From Corella eumyota (lineage: Eukaryota > Chordata > Ascidiacea > Phlebobranchia > Corellidae), in the NCBI GenBank assembly GCA_963082875.1, contig OY720103.1, forward strand, positions 8,804,001 to 8,868,000: 64,000 nt of DNA, read 5' to 3'. This document shows, piece after piece, positions 1 through 11,169 of this stretch. The position numbers and the translations under genes were made by a program. Within the stretch, counting starts at the first letter, position 1; every line of letters begins with the position of its first letter. The notes beneath the pieces were generated by a model. It searched no databases. It saw nothing but the letters and a program-made list of their open reading frames with translations, and had not been told where the DNA came from.

Positions 1-275
1 CTCCAAAACACAATATTTTAAACCCCCAAAACACAATATTTTAAACCCCTAAAGAACAATATTTTAACCCCCTAAAGAACGTTATTTTATATCTCTAAAA
101 CACAATGATTTAAACCCCCAAAATACAATATTTTGAACCTCTACAACACAATATTTTAAACCCCCAAAACACGATATTTTAAACCCCCAAAACACAATAT
201 TTTAAACCCTTAAAACATGATATTTTAAACCCCCAAAACACAATATTTTAAACCCCCAAAACATGTTATTTCAAT
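1..275. repeat. 23-bp minisatellite, about 12 copies
   Basis: Tandem copies of a 23-bp unit read roughly as a C-run, AAAACACAATATTTTAAA, then C again. About twelve copies are visible and the array is cut by the window start, so its true length is unknown. Individual units differ by a few substitutions (ACATG, AAGAAC, GATATT variants), which suggests an old array. No coding sense is apparent in either strand. Confidence 0.93.
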
Positions 276-1913
276 CTGTCAATTTGTTTGATTTAGTTGG
301 ATATAGTTAACCACTTTCCAGTAATAAAATAACTGAAGCAACAAATAATGTTAGTTTTCATCTTACCATAAATATTAGTGATCTTATATGGTTTTTAAGT
401 ATTTGTTAAAGTTATTTTTAAAAATGTTGATAATTTTACTTAATAATTAAATTAGATTTTAATAAAATTACACCCACTTATACTTAACTAGGTTGTGGCC
501 CTGAAATCATGGAAAATTTGTTCATTTTGTTTGAAAAAAAAAACTTTTCTGTGCATAAAAGTAAATTGTAAGAAAATGGAAAAGTTATTTTTAAAGTTAT
601 TTTCATTCATTATTTGGTTCATTCATATTTCTTTGTTGTTTACAACTGGCTCTTTATCATATAAGTGCTAATTTTAGTTTTTATTAATTCATTGTACAGT
701 TTTATTTTAAATATTAATTTTTATTAATTATTTGGTCTTTAGTATTTCTGTGTTGTAAACAATGTGCTTAGATAAGTGCTAATTTTAACTGTATTTGATT
801 TTGTAGAAATATTGAGAATAATTTACTTCTATTGAACTGTTTGTTTATTTAAGTTAAAGATTAATTCCATTGGTAAAAAATGCATTTTAATGAGGAAGTG
901 TGCACATGCTTTACTAATATGTAATTTTGTGTAGTTTTTAGTAAGGCTCTTTAGGTTTTAATGTTGTTATTTTCTATATTCATCAAATGTTGGCAGGGAA
1001 TTTATTATAATATAAAACTTTTGCATAAATAACTATATTAGACATTATTTTACTTGTATCTTATTAACCTATAAAAACATTTAACTTTATATTTATTGCT
1101 TTATATATAATACAATAGAGGCATAAAGGGCATGGCTTCAAACTTTTTTTAGTCATGTATTCGACCAGTTAAAATGAATTTTAAAGATGTATGTCAATTA
1201 GTACAAATAATATTTTAATGAAATTTTGAATCTTTTCTATTATTTGAACCCAGGACATTATTTGACTTTTAGCCACTGTTGTATGTTAACCTGAGTCTTA
1301 TGTAGTTATTGTAGATGTGCTTTTAAGTGCTTGTATGTTATGCAAATATTAATTCTTCACCGCTTGCCAAATACTTTGTAGAAGCGATTAAAATTTCTAG
1401 TTATTCATCAATATTGTGTTTTATTTGTAACGATGCTTATAAGATCATGTTTAAATATCCAGTAATGTTCAATATTATTTAAATTACTTTACTGGAACAA
1501 GTACAATCTTAACAACCCCTTTTTAACAATTCTTTCTTTCCCACAAAAAAACTTAAGCCCATACAATCTTAACAATTCTTCTTTGTCGAGTTTCTTCCCT
1601 TCATTTTCCCCCCATTGATAATTAACTCACAAAAATACTTCAGCCCATACTTGGACAAATAACTTTTCAGTAAATTTAAGAAAAGTTGCCCATAAACAAC
1701 TGGTCTTCTAGTAAGTGTATAGGGTCATCTTTAAAACAAAAAATTTACTGTTTTTTTTGACAATCCTATAAATTACCTTTACAAGCCTACACCTACACAC
1801 TTATTTTTTATAATAATAATCTCTTAAAATGTTTTGAGGATAAACGTTTACGCAACAACAGATGTTTTAACAAATTGGATAAACACAAAACAGCGTAAAC
1901 TTTTGCTCGTACA
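276..1913. other. Gene-free AT-rich flank with weak local duplications
   Basis: I see no gene here. Two imperfect direct duplications are visible: roughly 600-690 against 705-790, sharing AAGTGCTAATTTTA, and 1501-1563 against 1564-1650, sharing ACAATCTTAACAA and a later AAGCCCATAC or CAGCCCATAC. The remainder is AT-rich sequence. It ends at the left target duplication of the MULE, so it is the original left flank of that insertion and presumably the distant 5' flank of the TXNL4A locus. Confidence 0.6.
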
Positions 1914-1922
1914 AATTTTTCG
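1914..1922. repeat. Left 9-bp target site duplication of the MULE
   Basis: AATTTTTCG stands immediately before the left terminal inverted repeat and recurs exactly at 8554-8562, immediately after the right one. Nine-base duplications are typical of Mutator-like transposition. Confidence 0.9.
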
Positions 1923-2002
1923 GGTAAATACTTGACCTATACTCTGAATGTCGTGGGTCTGATTGGAATTACGTCAACAATGGTGGTTACTGTTATGCGA
2001 TA
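1923..2002 (+). repeat. MULE left terminal inverted repeat
   Basis: Positions 1923-2002 are matched in reverse complement by 8473-8553. The left copy has lost one T near its start (ACTTGACC against ACTTTGACC). The match ends at ATGCGATA. Confidence 0.93.
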
Positions 2003-2611
2003 AGCGGTAGTGTTACGTAACAGCACCTTTTTCTCACGTGATAATTTTTACCGCCAATAATTTTTCAAAAAATTTAAAAAAATCGTCTTTGTCTTTTGGC
2101 ATAAGAAAGCTGGTTAATGTAGGCTTTATTGTTATGTATCAAAAAATTTAAAAAGTAATGTAGGCTTGATTGTTATATTTAAAATTAAAACTATGGGCAA
2201 ATTAAATTATTTGGTATCTTGTTTTGCAGATTGTTTAATCTTTATTTAGTTATTAGAAACGAGAAACCACCATCCTTGCATTTTGTTTTAAAACTTGTTT
2301 TATTAAACAGTCCTTTTTAGGACTAAATTTACGTTTTTTTACTAATCTGCAGTTTTAGCCTATAAAAACGAATAAAACACCTATTATTTAAGTTCCATTA
2401 ATTTTATTTGGTTGTACCGTTTTATTTTTATAAATCTAAGCTAATAATCTGTAAAGTTTGGTTTTAAATTTAAAAAATTAGGCTTTTTACTGTATTTTAA
2501 AAGTTTGAAAAGGTTGAATTAGAACTGTTTTGTCGTTATTTTAAAATTTCATTATCACTTTATAAAGTTATTTTTTAGAATTTTAAAGAGAATACAGAAG
2601 CTACTACGAGG

Positions 2612-5600
2612 ATGTCTGAGATTGCCTGTAATGTAAAACCAACTATTGGGGTACCTACAATCGTAAGTTTAGACTTTTATTATAGTTTTTTTAAAACTTA
2701 ATCTTTAACATAATGTCAACATGGTTCACTAAAATTTTATTTTGTTAAAACAAACCTAATGTTAACAACATATAAACAATAACTTTGTTTAGTTATTTAA
2801 AAACGATGTTATTTTTTAACAGTTTTATATTTTAAAACTATTTTAGACCTAAAATTTTTTAACTTTGCTGTGTTATTACACCAAAATTTAGTTTTGTAAT
2901 TTTTTAGAAATTAGCTGTTAAAAATCCTTATTGCTAACATCAGGTTTTTATGATTGTGTTCCTAGTGTTAGATGCTGTTTACTTATTTACAAACAACTTA
3001 AATTTCTTAAGTTTTGTTAAAGTTAAATATATATTTATTTTATTTCAACAGTTTGTAGAAACTTTAGAGGAGGCAAATAACGAAGTTTCACGCTTTGAAA
3101 TTTCTACCACCTCAAAATTTATTAAATTAAGTGATCGTAAATGTGCTGCAAGCGTACAACATGAAAGTAAATGGAAAAAAGTTAGAATTTACTAGAACCA
3201 TAACGACATGCCGTTTATATATTTGCATAATATTGTAATGGAGTGTCAGCATGCAAAAGATCGAAATAAAGCCAAAAATCAAAAAAGATACTTTATCAAT
3301 CCCCAGGTACTAAAAAAAGTATATATATATTTTATGTATATATATATTTTAGGGCTTTGTGCATTGAAAATTATTATTTTTTAAATCTGATCATTTTTCA
3401 GTTGGCTGATCACTTTGTGAAAAAAACCTACATGTGCTTGCAGGGAACCAAAAAAACTAACTGTCCTGCTAAACTCTACATAAGTAAAGTTATGCACTTT
3501 CCAGAGTTTAAGGTTAACAGACATAGCGTTAAAAATATTTTTACATATATTAGGTTTTTACTAATTTTAAATACATTTAGATTGGTCCAGATGAAAAGGA
3601 AAATGAGCTAAAACTTTCAACGGACCAACTTAAATATAAAAGAAGACTTGCTAGCACAGAAATAAAAAAAAAATTAAACTCACAATCACAAATTAAAAGC
3701 ATAGTGCTTTTTAAAATAGAGTTTCCCTCAAATGATGAGCACGTTGGGCATCTTGTTGGGAAGGTAGTTTTTCTGGCTATGTTTAGGTTTAGATAATTAA
3801 AATAATTTTAAGGATTTTATTTTATATAAATACAATATTTTTGATTGTTTTCAAGGAATCTGGACATCAGCAAATGGTAGATGAATTGTTGCTAAAATTG
3901 GCAATCTTGTTGATGACGGTGTCAGTAACATAAAAGAGCAATTCAATTGTATGTAAAGCATGACCTTCATGCAGGAATTGCCAGATTTAACAAATCGAAG
4001 GTTTTTCCCAACAACTAAAGATTTAACAAATCATTTTTATAATGCTTTTGTTAACAGAAAACTTTCAAAATTTGACCAAACTAATGTGCAGTGTTTAATT
4101 GATAAGTGGAAAAAATCTTATAAGACCAATGACAATATATTTTATCGACCGTATGTTGCCTGTGAAAAGAAATGTCCTAAAGTGCAGGATACCAACTGTG
4201 ACAAAACCACGCCTTCTATCAGGTGTAGGCAATCTCTTTTGTTTGTGCATCAATTTTCGTGGCAAAAGCGATTGCTTGAACGATATGGTCAGAAAATCTG
4301 CCTTCTAGATGCTACCTATAAAACATCAAAATATGCCCTTCCTTTGTTTTTTCTTTGTGTGAAGACTAACGTCAACTACCAGGTTGTTGGGTCATTTATA
4401 ATCCAAAACGAAGCAGCGGATGACATCGAAGAAGCTTTAAAGGTTTTGCAAAAATGGTGTCCCAATTGGCGGCCTTCATTTTTTATGACAGACAAGTGTG
4501 ATGCTGAAATCAATGCAATAGAAAATGTCTTTAAAGGTATGTAATGTAAGCATTGCGATTATTGAATAAATTAACAATATTTACAACTAACAATAAGATT
4601 GCCGCGTCCTTATTTGTGACTTTCATCGAGAACAAGCCTGGGGACGGTGGGTTAAAAAACATGAAAACAGCGTTGGTGATAAAGAAGGTCAACAAGCTAT
4701 ATTGACTCTCTTACGCTCAATTGCTTCAGCAGATACAGAAATTATGCTTATTGCTGCCATAAACAATTTACATTGTAGTGAAGTATGGGAGAAAAATCAA
4801 AGGCTTCAAAATTACTTCAACAATACTTGGGAGCCGGCTAAAGAGGTTTTTATTTTTTATTGTTTATTAAATTTCTCCTGGTAACAAAATTTTGACAGCA
4901 ATGTATTTTTCTAATTATATATTTTAAAATTAAAAAAGCGGTGGGTAAAGCTATACCGGGTAGGAAAGTTGTATATTCCTCTTAACACGAACAATGGTGT
5001 TGAAAGGCAAAATAGAACCTTGAAAGATGGTTATGTACGATTTCGCACAGATAAGTCTTTATCTGGCGTTATTACAATTTTGCATCAATCATTTTTGCCG
5101 GCAAACTATGAAAGGTTGGTTACTGTTTTGTGTTGATGTTTTTTACATGTCTACTTAACCTTGTTAGTTGATAAGATTGCAAAGAGTTTTGTTGTCCTAT
5201 TGGTCACAAAAAATTTTTTGTTTAGGTACAGACATGAAAATCTCACAGCTTCAAATAGTTATAGACAGTACAATGATTTTGTTCCAAACTATTTGCGGAA
5301 CAGACCACACAAAATTATAAAACAATGTATGCGTAACATAACCTCAGCTGCAGATGTTGTAAAGGAATCAGTTACTAACATAGGAGACACTTATTTTGTT
5401 AAAAGCATGTCTTCAAATACTGTCTATGAAATAATATTTCATTCTGTTCCTAGATGTACTTGTATGGACTTTAAAAAACACTTTTTACCATGCAAACATA
5501 TGTTTGCTGTGTTTAAAAAATAAACAACAGTGTCCTGGGACAGTCTTCCTTTGTGGTATTTGAATTCAGCGTTTATGGTTTTGGATCCTCACATTGTTGA

Positions 5601-6995
5601 TTCTGATACCTCACAAAAGAAAAATGAAGCATTGCCGTGTAAAACAAACTTTGAGAAACCCGATTTAGATTTATCAATTACACAACCACAACAAAATAGC
5701 ATAATAGAAAACCCAAAACGATCAACTATAACAAGAATTTCTAAAGCATTAACAACTATGCGAGATTTATCGTTTGATGTAAATTCAGAAAAAACGTTGT
5801 TACAGGCTGAAAAGACACTGAATGAGGTTATTGAGAATTTAAAAAATAATTGTCAACATGATTGCGGATTGCGATTGTTAGGTGTAGAAAAAAAGGTGCT
5901 ATCGCAACAAAAAAAAGGGTTAATCAGTTTGAAACTGCGGCTGATGATGAAATTCCCAGAAAGTACCCTAAAACTAACAAATTTCTGTCAAGACATGGCA
6001 AACATGCAGATTCAATGCGCAATCTGTACCGAGTAACTTCGTTGTTACCGAAAGGATCCCAGTTTCACGATAATGGAACTGATTTTCAAATTCCGCCTCC
6101 TAAAAAACCTTGTTTTAAAAACAAAATAATAAAATGTCATATAAGCAAGTCAGTAGATAAAGAGAATAAAATTACTCCTTCAATCAAAACACTGAAACAA
6201 TATGGCTTGTTAAAAAACACTTTAAAAAATGGTCCTCATAATATTTCACTAGTAAATATTAAGTCTTTAGAACCCCTTCTTTCTACAGAAGAATTGCATG
6301 TTTTAAAGAATTATGACTTGGGCTTTACCTAAGGTTGGCTGTATGATGAAATAATAAATAGTTACCTTTGGTGGTTAAGCAAAGAGTATAGTCACGTATT
6401 GTTTGTTGACTCCTCAGTAGCTATGACCTTGGGGAAAAGGCCATCTATAAAAAGGCTGTTGACCGACATACCTTTGGTTGGTAAAAAATACATTTTTATT
6501 CCCTGGAATAGATCTGGAGCTCACTGGGTGTTGCTTGCTGTAAACATCGAACAAAAAGTTTTATATTACCTTGATCCTATGCAGAAAACAACAATGGAGG
6601 TTACCACTGCTTTAAACATGATAAATTATTTAACTGAACAAAAAATGGGGTTTTCGATTGTAAAAGTAGTGAGTGATATGCCACGAACATTGCAACCAGA
6701 TAGCACAAGTTGTGGTGTTTTTGTTTGCATGTACAGCAAGTGGCTAACTTTAAATCAAGATCTTGAACAACAACACCAGCAACCATCGTTTAACTACCGC
6801 CAGGAAGTTTACAATGCTATTGTTGGCAACTGCCTTAAAGGCAGATATAACAAAGGTAAATGTAGACGGTGTGACAACAGTGATGACAGTAAATGTGACT
6901 GGGTTGAGTGTATAAGATGCCAACAATGGTACCACACTCAGTGCGTCGGCTTATCGCCAACAGAAGCGACAGAGAAACATTTTTTGTGCCCTTGA
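2612..6995 (+). pseudogene. MULE transposase with zinc finger, DDE core, SWIM, Ulp1 protease and PHD-like domains
   Basis: Visible exons: 2612-2662 (ATG, GTAAGT donor), 3051-~3305, ~3402-3510, 3581-3763, 3856-4536, 4598-4845, 4939-5114 and 5226-6995, most with AG/GT borders and matching phases. The N-terminus has a FLYWCH/FAR1-like Cys/His region (CQH near 3250; GTKKTNCPAKLYI near 3455). The MULE core shows LLDATYKTS (~4305), FMTDKCDAEINAI (~4490) and CDFHREQAW (~4615). A SWIM finger (CTC..CKH, ~5455-5505) follows. The last part is a C48/Ulp1-type domain (6333-6840) with GAHW, YYLDP and PDSTSCG supplying His, Asp and Cys, then a PHD-like Cys/His cluster to the TGA. Lesions: in-frame stops near 3193, 5521 and 6330 and frame changes near 3900-3960 and 5870. 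It would act in the nucleus on its own ends if it were whole. Confidence 0.85.
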
Positions 6996-6997
6996 AA

Positions 6998-7530
6998 TAC
7001 TCGCTTTAGTCGAGTTTTCTTTTAAGTTATTGTGACTCGCTCTAGTCGAGTTTTTTTTTAAGTTATTGTGACTCGCATTAGTCGAGTTTTTTTTTATGTT
7101 ATTGTGACTCGCCCTAGTCGAGTTTTTCTTAAAGTTATTGTGACTTGCTCTAGTCGAGTTTTTCTTAAAGTTATTGTGACTCGCCTTAGTCGAGTTTTTC
7201 TTAAAGTTATTGTGACTCGCCTTAGTCGAGTTTTTCTTAAAGTTATTGTGACTCGCCTTAGTCGAGTTTTTCTTAAAGTTATTGTGACTCGCCCTAGTCG
7301 AGTTTTTCTCAAAGTTATTGTGACTCGCCCTAGTCGAGTTTTTCTCAAAGTTATTGTGACTCGCCGTAGTCGAGTTTTTCTTAAAGTTATTGTGACTCGC
7401 CTTAGTCGAGTTTTTCTTAAAGTTATTGTGACTCGCCCTAGTCGAGTTTTTTTTTAAGTTATTGTGACTCGCATTAGTCGAGTTTTTTTTTATGTTATTG
7501 TGACTCGCCTTAGTCGAGTATTTCCTTTAA
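6998..7530. repeat. 36-bp minisatellite, about 15 copies, inside the MULE
   Basis: About fifteen units of 36 bp follow the transposase stop. Each contains ACTCG..CGAGT arms around a short variable core, then a T-run and AAAGTTATTGTG. Because 36 is divisible by three, both strands read through as open frames of a 12-residue repeat, but there is no sign that these are genes. Units 2-3 and 13-14 share the same variants (a longer T-run, CATTAG), suggesting block duplication. Confidence 0.95.
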
Positions 7531-7929
7531 AGTTATTATAACTTACTTTTTATTTTGGGCACAAAAATGTTTTTAAAATGTTGATATTATTGGCTGTGTT
7601 TTATCATGTTTTTTTTGATTGTCTATCTGTTTTGATATTTATACCATCATTCTTCACATAATTTTTTAGTGTTAAAAGATGTAAACTATGCCGTTTTTTG
7701 TTCATAAAGTCAAAGGTTTATTGTTAACTTCGGGTTTTTGTTTTGCAGATTTATTTATTATAATATTAAAAAAAAAATAACAATCAACACAGGTGGGGGG
7801 GGGAATCACAAATAGTTACTACAGCGGGTAAGTAAACATTCATATTTACTGAGATGTAAAATTGCTTGCTAAGTTTTATTAACAATGTTAGTATTTAACC
7901 TATGTACAATATTTTGTTAATTTATTCAC

Positions 7930-8350
7930 TTTAAATTAAATACAATTTAAGCAGAAACACAAACCCCCCCCAAAAAAACAACAACAACAGCAACAACAAA
8001 AAAATAATTAAAGGTGGTGTCCGAAAGGGAAATGGGGCGAAAATAAGAAGGCGCGCCCAAAAAGTGGATGCCCGCAGCATTATCTCTGCCGCAAAGTATA
8101 TTTTAGGCAATATTATATAAACAACTATGAATAAAGATAATCATGATCATTTTTTTGCTTTACCATTAAAATATAATGCAAGTAATTTGTATATTTTACA
8201 GAAAACAAAAAAGTCTAATATAGATATTTTACAGAGAACAAAAAAGTGCTAGCCTGGAGCCACCAAGCAGCTCCATCCTCTCAATGAGATCATAGAGGTT
8301 CCAGGCTAGTCAACCTCTTAGGCCAGTCTCAAGGGTCTCTCTTTGTCGTG
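7930..8350 (-). mobile_element. Truncated copy of the inverted-repeat element seen at 24.9 kb
   Basis: This stretch matches the reverse complement of about 25000-25440, including GGTGGTGTCCGAAAGGG at 8013, the conserved AAAAAGTGGATGCCCGC segment and a hairpin at 8248-8310. The opposite terminal repeat is absent, so the copy is truncated. Similarity continues ~80 bp beyond the GGTGGTGTCC motif (C-run and CAACAACA-rich part), so the true end of the element may lie further out. Confidence 0.75.
8248..8310. repeat. Imperfect palindrome (hairpin), GCTAGCCTGG arms
   Basis: Arms CTAGCCTGGA and TCCAGGCTAG enclose about 40 nt. The same 63-bp structure occurs inverted at 25079-25141 in the related element, with changes mainly in the loop. 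Confidence 0.75.
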
Positions 8351-8390
8351 GTCTTCTTCTGTTCTAGGTAAATTACGTAGTAAAATTTAC

Positions 8391-8462
8391 CAAAATTACG
8401 TGTTTATAACGTCATAATAGTAATTAAGGAAAATTACGTGTTTATAACGTCATAATAGTATT
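8391..8462. repeat. Two ~42-bp direct repeats near the MULE right end
   Basis: AAATTACGTGTTTATAACGT and the following CATAATAGTA occur twice in tandem next to the right terminal inverted repeat. Just upstream (about 8349-8374) GGTAAATT and AATTTACC form an 8-bp inverted repeat, echoing the GGTAAAT start of the terminal repeat. These could be subterminal transposase-binding sites; that is inference. Confidence 0.7.
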
Positions 8463-8472
8463 TGTAAATTCC

Positions 8473-8553
8473 TATCGCATAACAGTAACCACCATTGTTG
8501 ACGTAATTCCAATCAGACCCACGACATTCAGAGTATAGGTCAAAGTATTTACC
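8473..8553 (-). repeat. MULE right terminal inverted repeat
   Basis: Reverse complement of 1923-2002 with one extra base. It ends in GTATTTACC, directly followed by the right copy of the 9-bp target duplication. Confidence 0.93.
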
Positions 8554-8562
8554 AATTTTTCG
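8554..8562. repeat. Right 9-bp target site duplication of the MULE
   Basis: AATTTTTCG, identical to 1914-1922. It lies about 112 bp before the TXNL4A start codon, so the MULE sits in the promoter or 5'-leader region of that gene. Confidence 0.9.
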
Positions 8563-9238
8563 ATTTTTAGTTTTGCGAAAAATTTTACGAAATTGCACGA
8601 AATAATAAAACCAGTTTAAAAAGTTGTAATTAAGTTATATATTTGGTCGTGGTTGGTGTAGTTGAAAGGTAACCATGTCGTACATGCTTCCCCATTTTAC
8701 AAACGGCTGGCAAGTCGATCAATCGATCTTAAACGAGCAAGAAAAAGTTGTCGTGATTCAGTTCGGTCACGATTGGGACCCGGCCTGCATGAAAATGGAC
8801 GAGGTATTTAATGATTTTAAATACAAATAAGTTCAATAATGTTTAAGTTTTGTTACGGCGCCGAATTTTAATATTTTCACGTATTAAGAAACGATATTTT
8901 AGACAAAATTTTAGGTAAACTAGGCATAAGTTTAATATTTTTGCTGAAAAAGTGGATTTGTGTTATTTTCTTTACTAGACTTATTTTCTGCGTTTAAAGA
9001 AAGTTTAATTAAGTCTTAAATATTAAAGAAAATTAAGTTTCTACTAAATAATATGCTGTGTAGTGTTAAGGTCCCATAATTTTAAAACAAAACTAAAAAA
9101 GAAAATGTTTTATTATAAAATTAAGTTTTTTTTGATCATTCTACGAAATATTTAATTTTGACGTTTATACAACACAAATATTTTGCTTTAGAATTCTGTA
9201 TGTGACATTTTAATAAATCAACAATTTTTAATGTTTAG

Positions 9239-9366
9239 ACCTTGTATAGCATAGCTGACAAAGTGAAGAACTTTGCTGTTGTTTACCTGGTTGACATTAC
9301 TGAGGTGCCAGACTTCAACAAAATGTACGATTTATACGACCCCTGCACAACTATGTTCTTCTACAG
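9239..9366 (+). other. TXNL4A: TXNL4A exon 2, copy a
   Basis: A 128-nt exon with acceptor TTTAG and donor ATTACAG-like TACAG|GTTGTT. It encodes TLYSIADKVKNFAVVYL and ends in MYDLYDPCTTMFFY. It is open throughout. Since 128 is not a multiple of three, including both copies in one transcript would break the frame, so only one can be used at a time. Confidence 0.85.
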
Positions 9367-9424
9367 GTTGTTCACATTAAGTTTGTAATTTTGATGTTTT
9401 TGTTTCAGTATTAGGTATATTGTT

Positions 9425-9610
9425 AAGCATTAGTATGACTAACTTCTGGCTTGGGGTTCAATTCCCATTGGTTCTGTGAACCGACAACATGGGTAGTGGT
9501 CAAAACACTTGGCTTCCCTACATGAGGTCCTAGGTTCAATTGATACTCACGCTGTAGTGCTCTTGAGTAAGGAGCTATAAATGATATAAACTTCTGCTGA
9601 ACCAACGAAA
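9425..9610 (+). mobile_element. tRNA-derived SINE fragment
   Basis: Similar to 11345-11540, with a tRNA-like head containing TGGTCAAAACACTTGGC and a B-box-like AGGTTCAATTG, then the family segment CTCTTGAGTAAGGAGCTAT. The tail is lost at the junction with unit A of the locus duplication (about 9605), where the sequence jumps to what follows TXNL4A exon 3 in unit B. Confidence 0.65.
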
Positions 9611-9799
9611 TTTAATCAAATCACATAAACTTTAATAATTTAACTTTATGCAAAGTATTTATATTCGGTATTTTCTATTAAAATTTGTAATTATCTTTTT
9701 TTTTGTATAAATAGTAAAAAATATTTTGTTTATTTTTTTAGATGCCAACATGAAAGTTTAATGGATTAAGTGTGATGTCATAGATCATAGTAGTCTTAT

Positions 9800-11024
9800 G
9801 TCAGTCGTACAATGATGTCATGTGGTTTTCCATAAGGCCAGTGTTGTCATTTACAAGGAATTAGTTCCTTGCCAAAAATTATGGAAAATAAATGTTGGAG
9901 GTAGGCATTTTGATGTCATAAGTGATGGGATTGTTATATTAAAATTCAACAACATAGTTTTTTTTATTCTAGAACTAAATTGGTGTAAATTACTACAGCC
10001 TGTTGTTTAATATATTATGACGTCATATAGGAACAATGAACGTGCTGGAGGCTTGTTGTGCAAATAGTGTCGGTTATTGTCTCTACACGAGCTCAATCGA
10101 AGCTTTCGGACCAAATTGAACCATGGAACCACCAGTGGGTGCTAGTGAAGACACTATTTACTGTTACTTTTCTGTGACGTCATACAGAAGTACAAAGAAA
10201 CCGCGAAGGAGCTTGTGCTGGAGTGGAACGAAAAAAAATATGAAAAATGGAAACATTTTAGATAAAGTCACATTATTTTTATTTTTTTTTATGTTTTTAT
10301 CCTCGATGCGGGAAAGTCGAACAAGTGTCCCAAACATAGAGTAACAATAGTTAGTTTAACCCAGTCTCAAGTTGCCTGTGGTAGTTTGAGATATTATAAA
10401 TAATAATTGTCCGATAATTATGCTGCTGATTAAATGCTGGCTCAGCAGAAATTTATATTGTTTATAACACCTTACTCAAGGGCGCTACAGCATGAGAGTA
10501 AGGGGGATTGAATCCACGACCTTATGGTGGTGTACCAAGTGTTCTTACTACTACACCACGCTGTCGGTCTACTCGGCATATAATTGTCTGCTTTTGTTCT
10601 TTTTATTATTGACAGCATTTTGTAGAAACTGGTCATATGCAAAAACACTATTTTACCATAAACATCGACCTAAATTTTGGTTAAATGTCATGGTCTAAAA
10701 CTTATCTCTTTGAAATAAACCTCATACCTATTTGAATAATACTTTGGTAACGAGGGTCAGTATGTTGAGTTATTGCAAGTGTTAAACATTTATTTCATGT
10801 ATAACACTTTTAATGGAAAACCTCTTTGTGATTTTTAGCCCAATATTACACCAAACATGGCCAAGTTGTCCTGCACAAGATTCACCGTCTCCAATCAAAA
10901 GTTTGTGGAACATTTTGGCTACAAACCGAAGTATAGTTGGCCTGAATCGTTGAATATAATAAAGGAATATGTGAACAAGATTGTAAATGAAGTAGAATAT
11001 AATAATTTGAAAAAAATAGATTAA
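9800..11024 (+). pseudogene. 3-beta-HSD-like gene fragment, unit A
   Basis: This resembles 3-beta-hydroxysteroid dehydrogenase / SDR42E-type NAD-dependent enzymes. Exon-like pieces: ~9820-9900 (VVFHKASVVIYKELVP..KLWKINVG), 10031-~10162 (TMNVLEACCANSVG, LYTSSIEAFGPN, then TGA and TMEPPVGASEDTIY), 10188-10261 (KYKETAKELVLEWNEKKYEK) and 10839-11024 (C-terminal FGYKPKYSWPESLN). The cofactor-binding N-terminus is absent. The two central exons seen at 13055 and 13475 are missing: sequence jumps near 10625 from the edge of the CALRGS exon into the intron before the last exon. The donor at 10262 has become AT instead of GT. This is the shortened first half of a tandem locus duplication. Confidence 0.75.
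10285..10600 (-). mobile_element. tRNA-derived SINE, about 300 bp, minus strand
   Basis: Read on the minus strand it starts with a tRNA-like head (GTGTAGTAGTAAGAACACTT, B-box-like GGATTCAATCC), then CTCATGCTGTAGCGCCCTTG, GCTGAGCCAGCA and the tail ending near TTACTCTATGTTTGGGACA. Close relatives lie at 11345, 12765, 13865 and, diverged, 15757. It sits in an HSD-like intron. Confidence 0.8.
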
Positions 11025-11027
11025 AAA

Positions 11028-11169
11028 AAACAAAATGTTTTCTTGATAAAATTAAGTTTTTTTTGATCATTCTGAGAAATATTTAATTTGGACATTTATA
11101 CAACACAAAAATTTTGCTTTAGAATTCTGTATGTGCCATTTTAATAAATCAACAATTTTTAATGTTTAG
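11028..11169 (+). other. Junction of the TXNL4A/HSD tandem duplication
   Basis: Immediately after the unit A HSD last exon, the sequence returns to the TXNL4A intron 1 sequence seen at about 9100-9238 (AAAATGTTTT, then AAATTAAG and a T-run, GATCATTCT). This marks the head-to-tail junction of a ~4-kb tandem duplication. Confidence 0.75.

Larger units (their letters stand above)
1923..8553 (+). mobile_element. Full-length Mutator-like (MULE) DNA transposon, 6.6 kb
   Basis: The element is bounded by ~80-bp terminal inverted repeats beginning GGTAAATAC (1923-2002 and 8473-8553, differing by about one indel) and by a perfect 9-bp target duplication. It carries one plus-strand multi-exon gene (2612-6995) for a MULE transposase with extra Ulp1-protease and PHD-like domains. 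Downstream lie a 36-bp minisatellite (6998-7530), a ~420-bp segment shared with another element at 24.9-25.4 kb, and two ~42-bp direct repeats near 8391-8462. Near-identical ends and an exact target duplication point to a fairly recent insertion, but the gene has several stops and frame changes, so this copy is probably non-autonomous. Ulp1-like domains are known in plant Kaonashi-type MULEs; the SWIM plus Ulp1 plus PHD set here is read from sequence. Confidence 0.93.

Noticed and set aside
1-275. C4A4-like repeats suggesting telomeric sequence
   Set aside because: The unit is a 23-bp degenerate minisatellite, not a short telomere repeat, and ordinary genes and transposons follow.
7068-7457. 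Long open frames on both strands with a 12-residue repeat
   Set aside because: They arise because the 36-bp minisatellite is a multiple of three; there is no codon bias or family resemblance.
10123-10698. Open frames at 10123-10344 and 10492-10698
   Set aside because: The first is an out-of-phase read through HSD-like exon pieces; the second reads through a minus-strand SINE.
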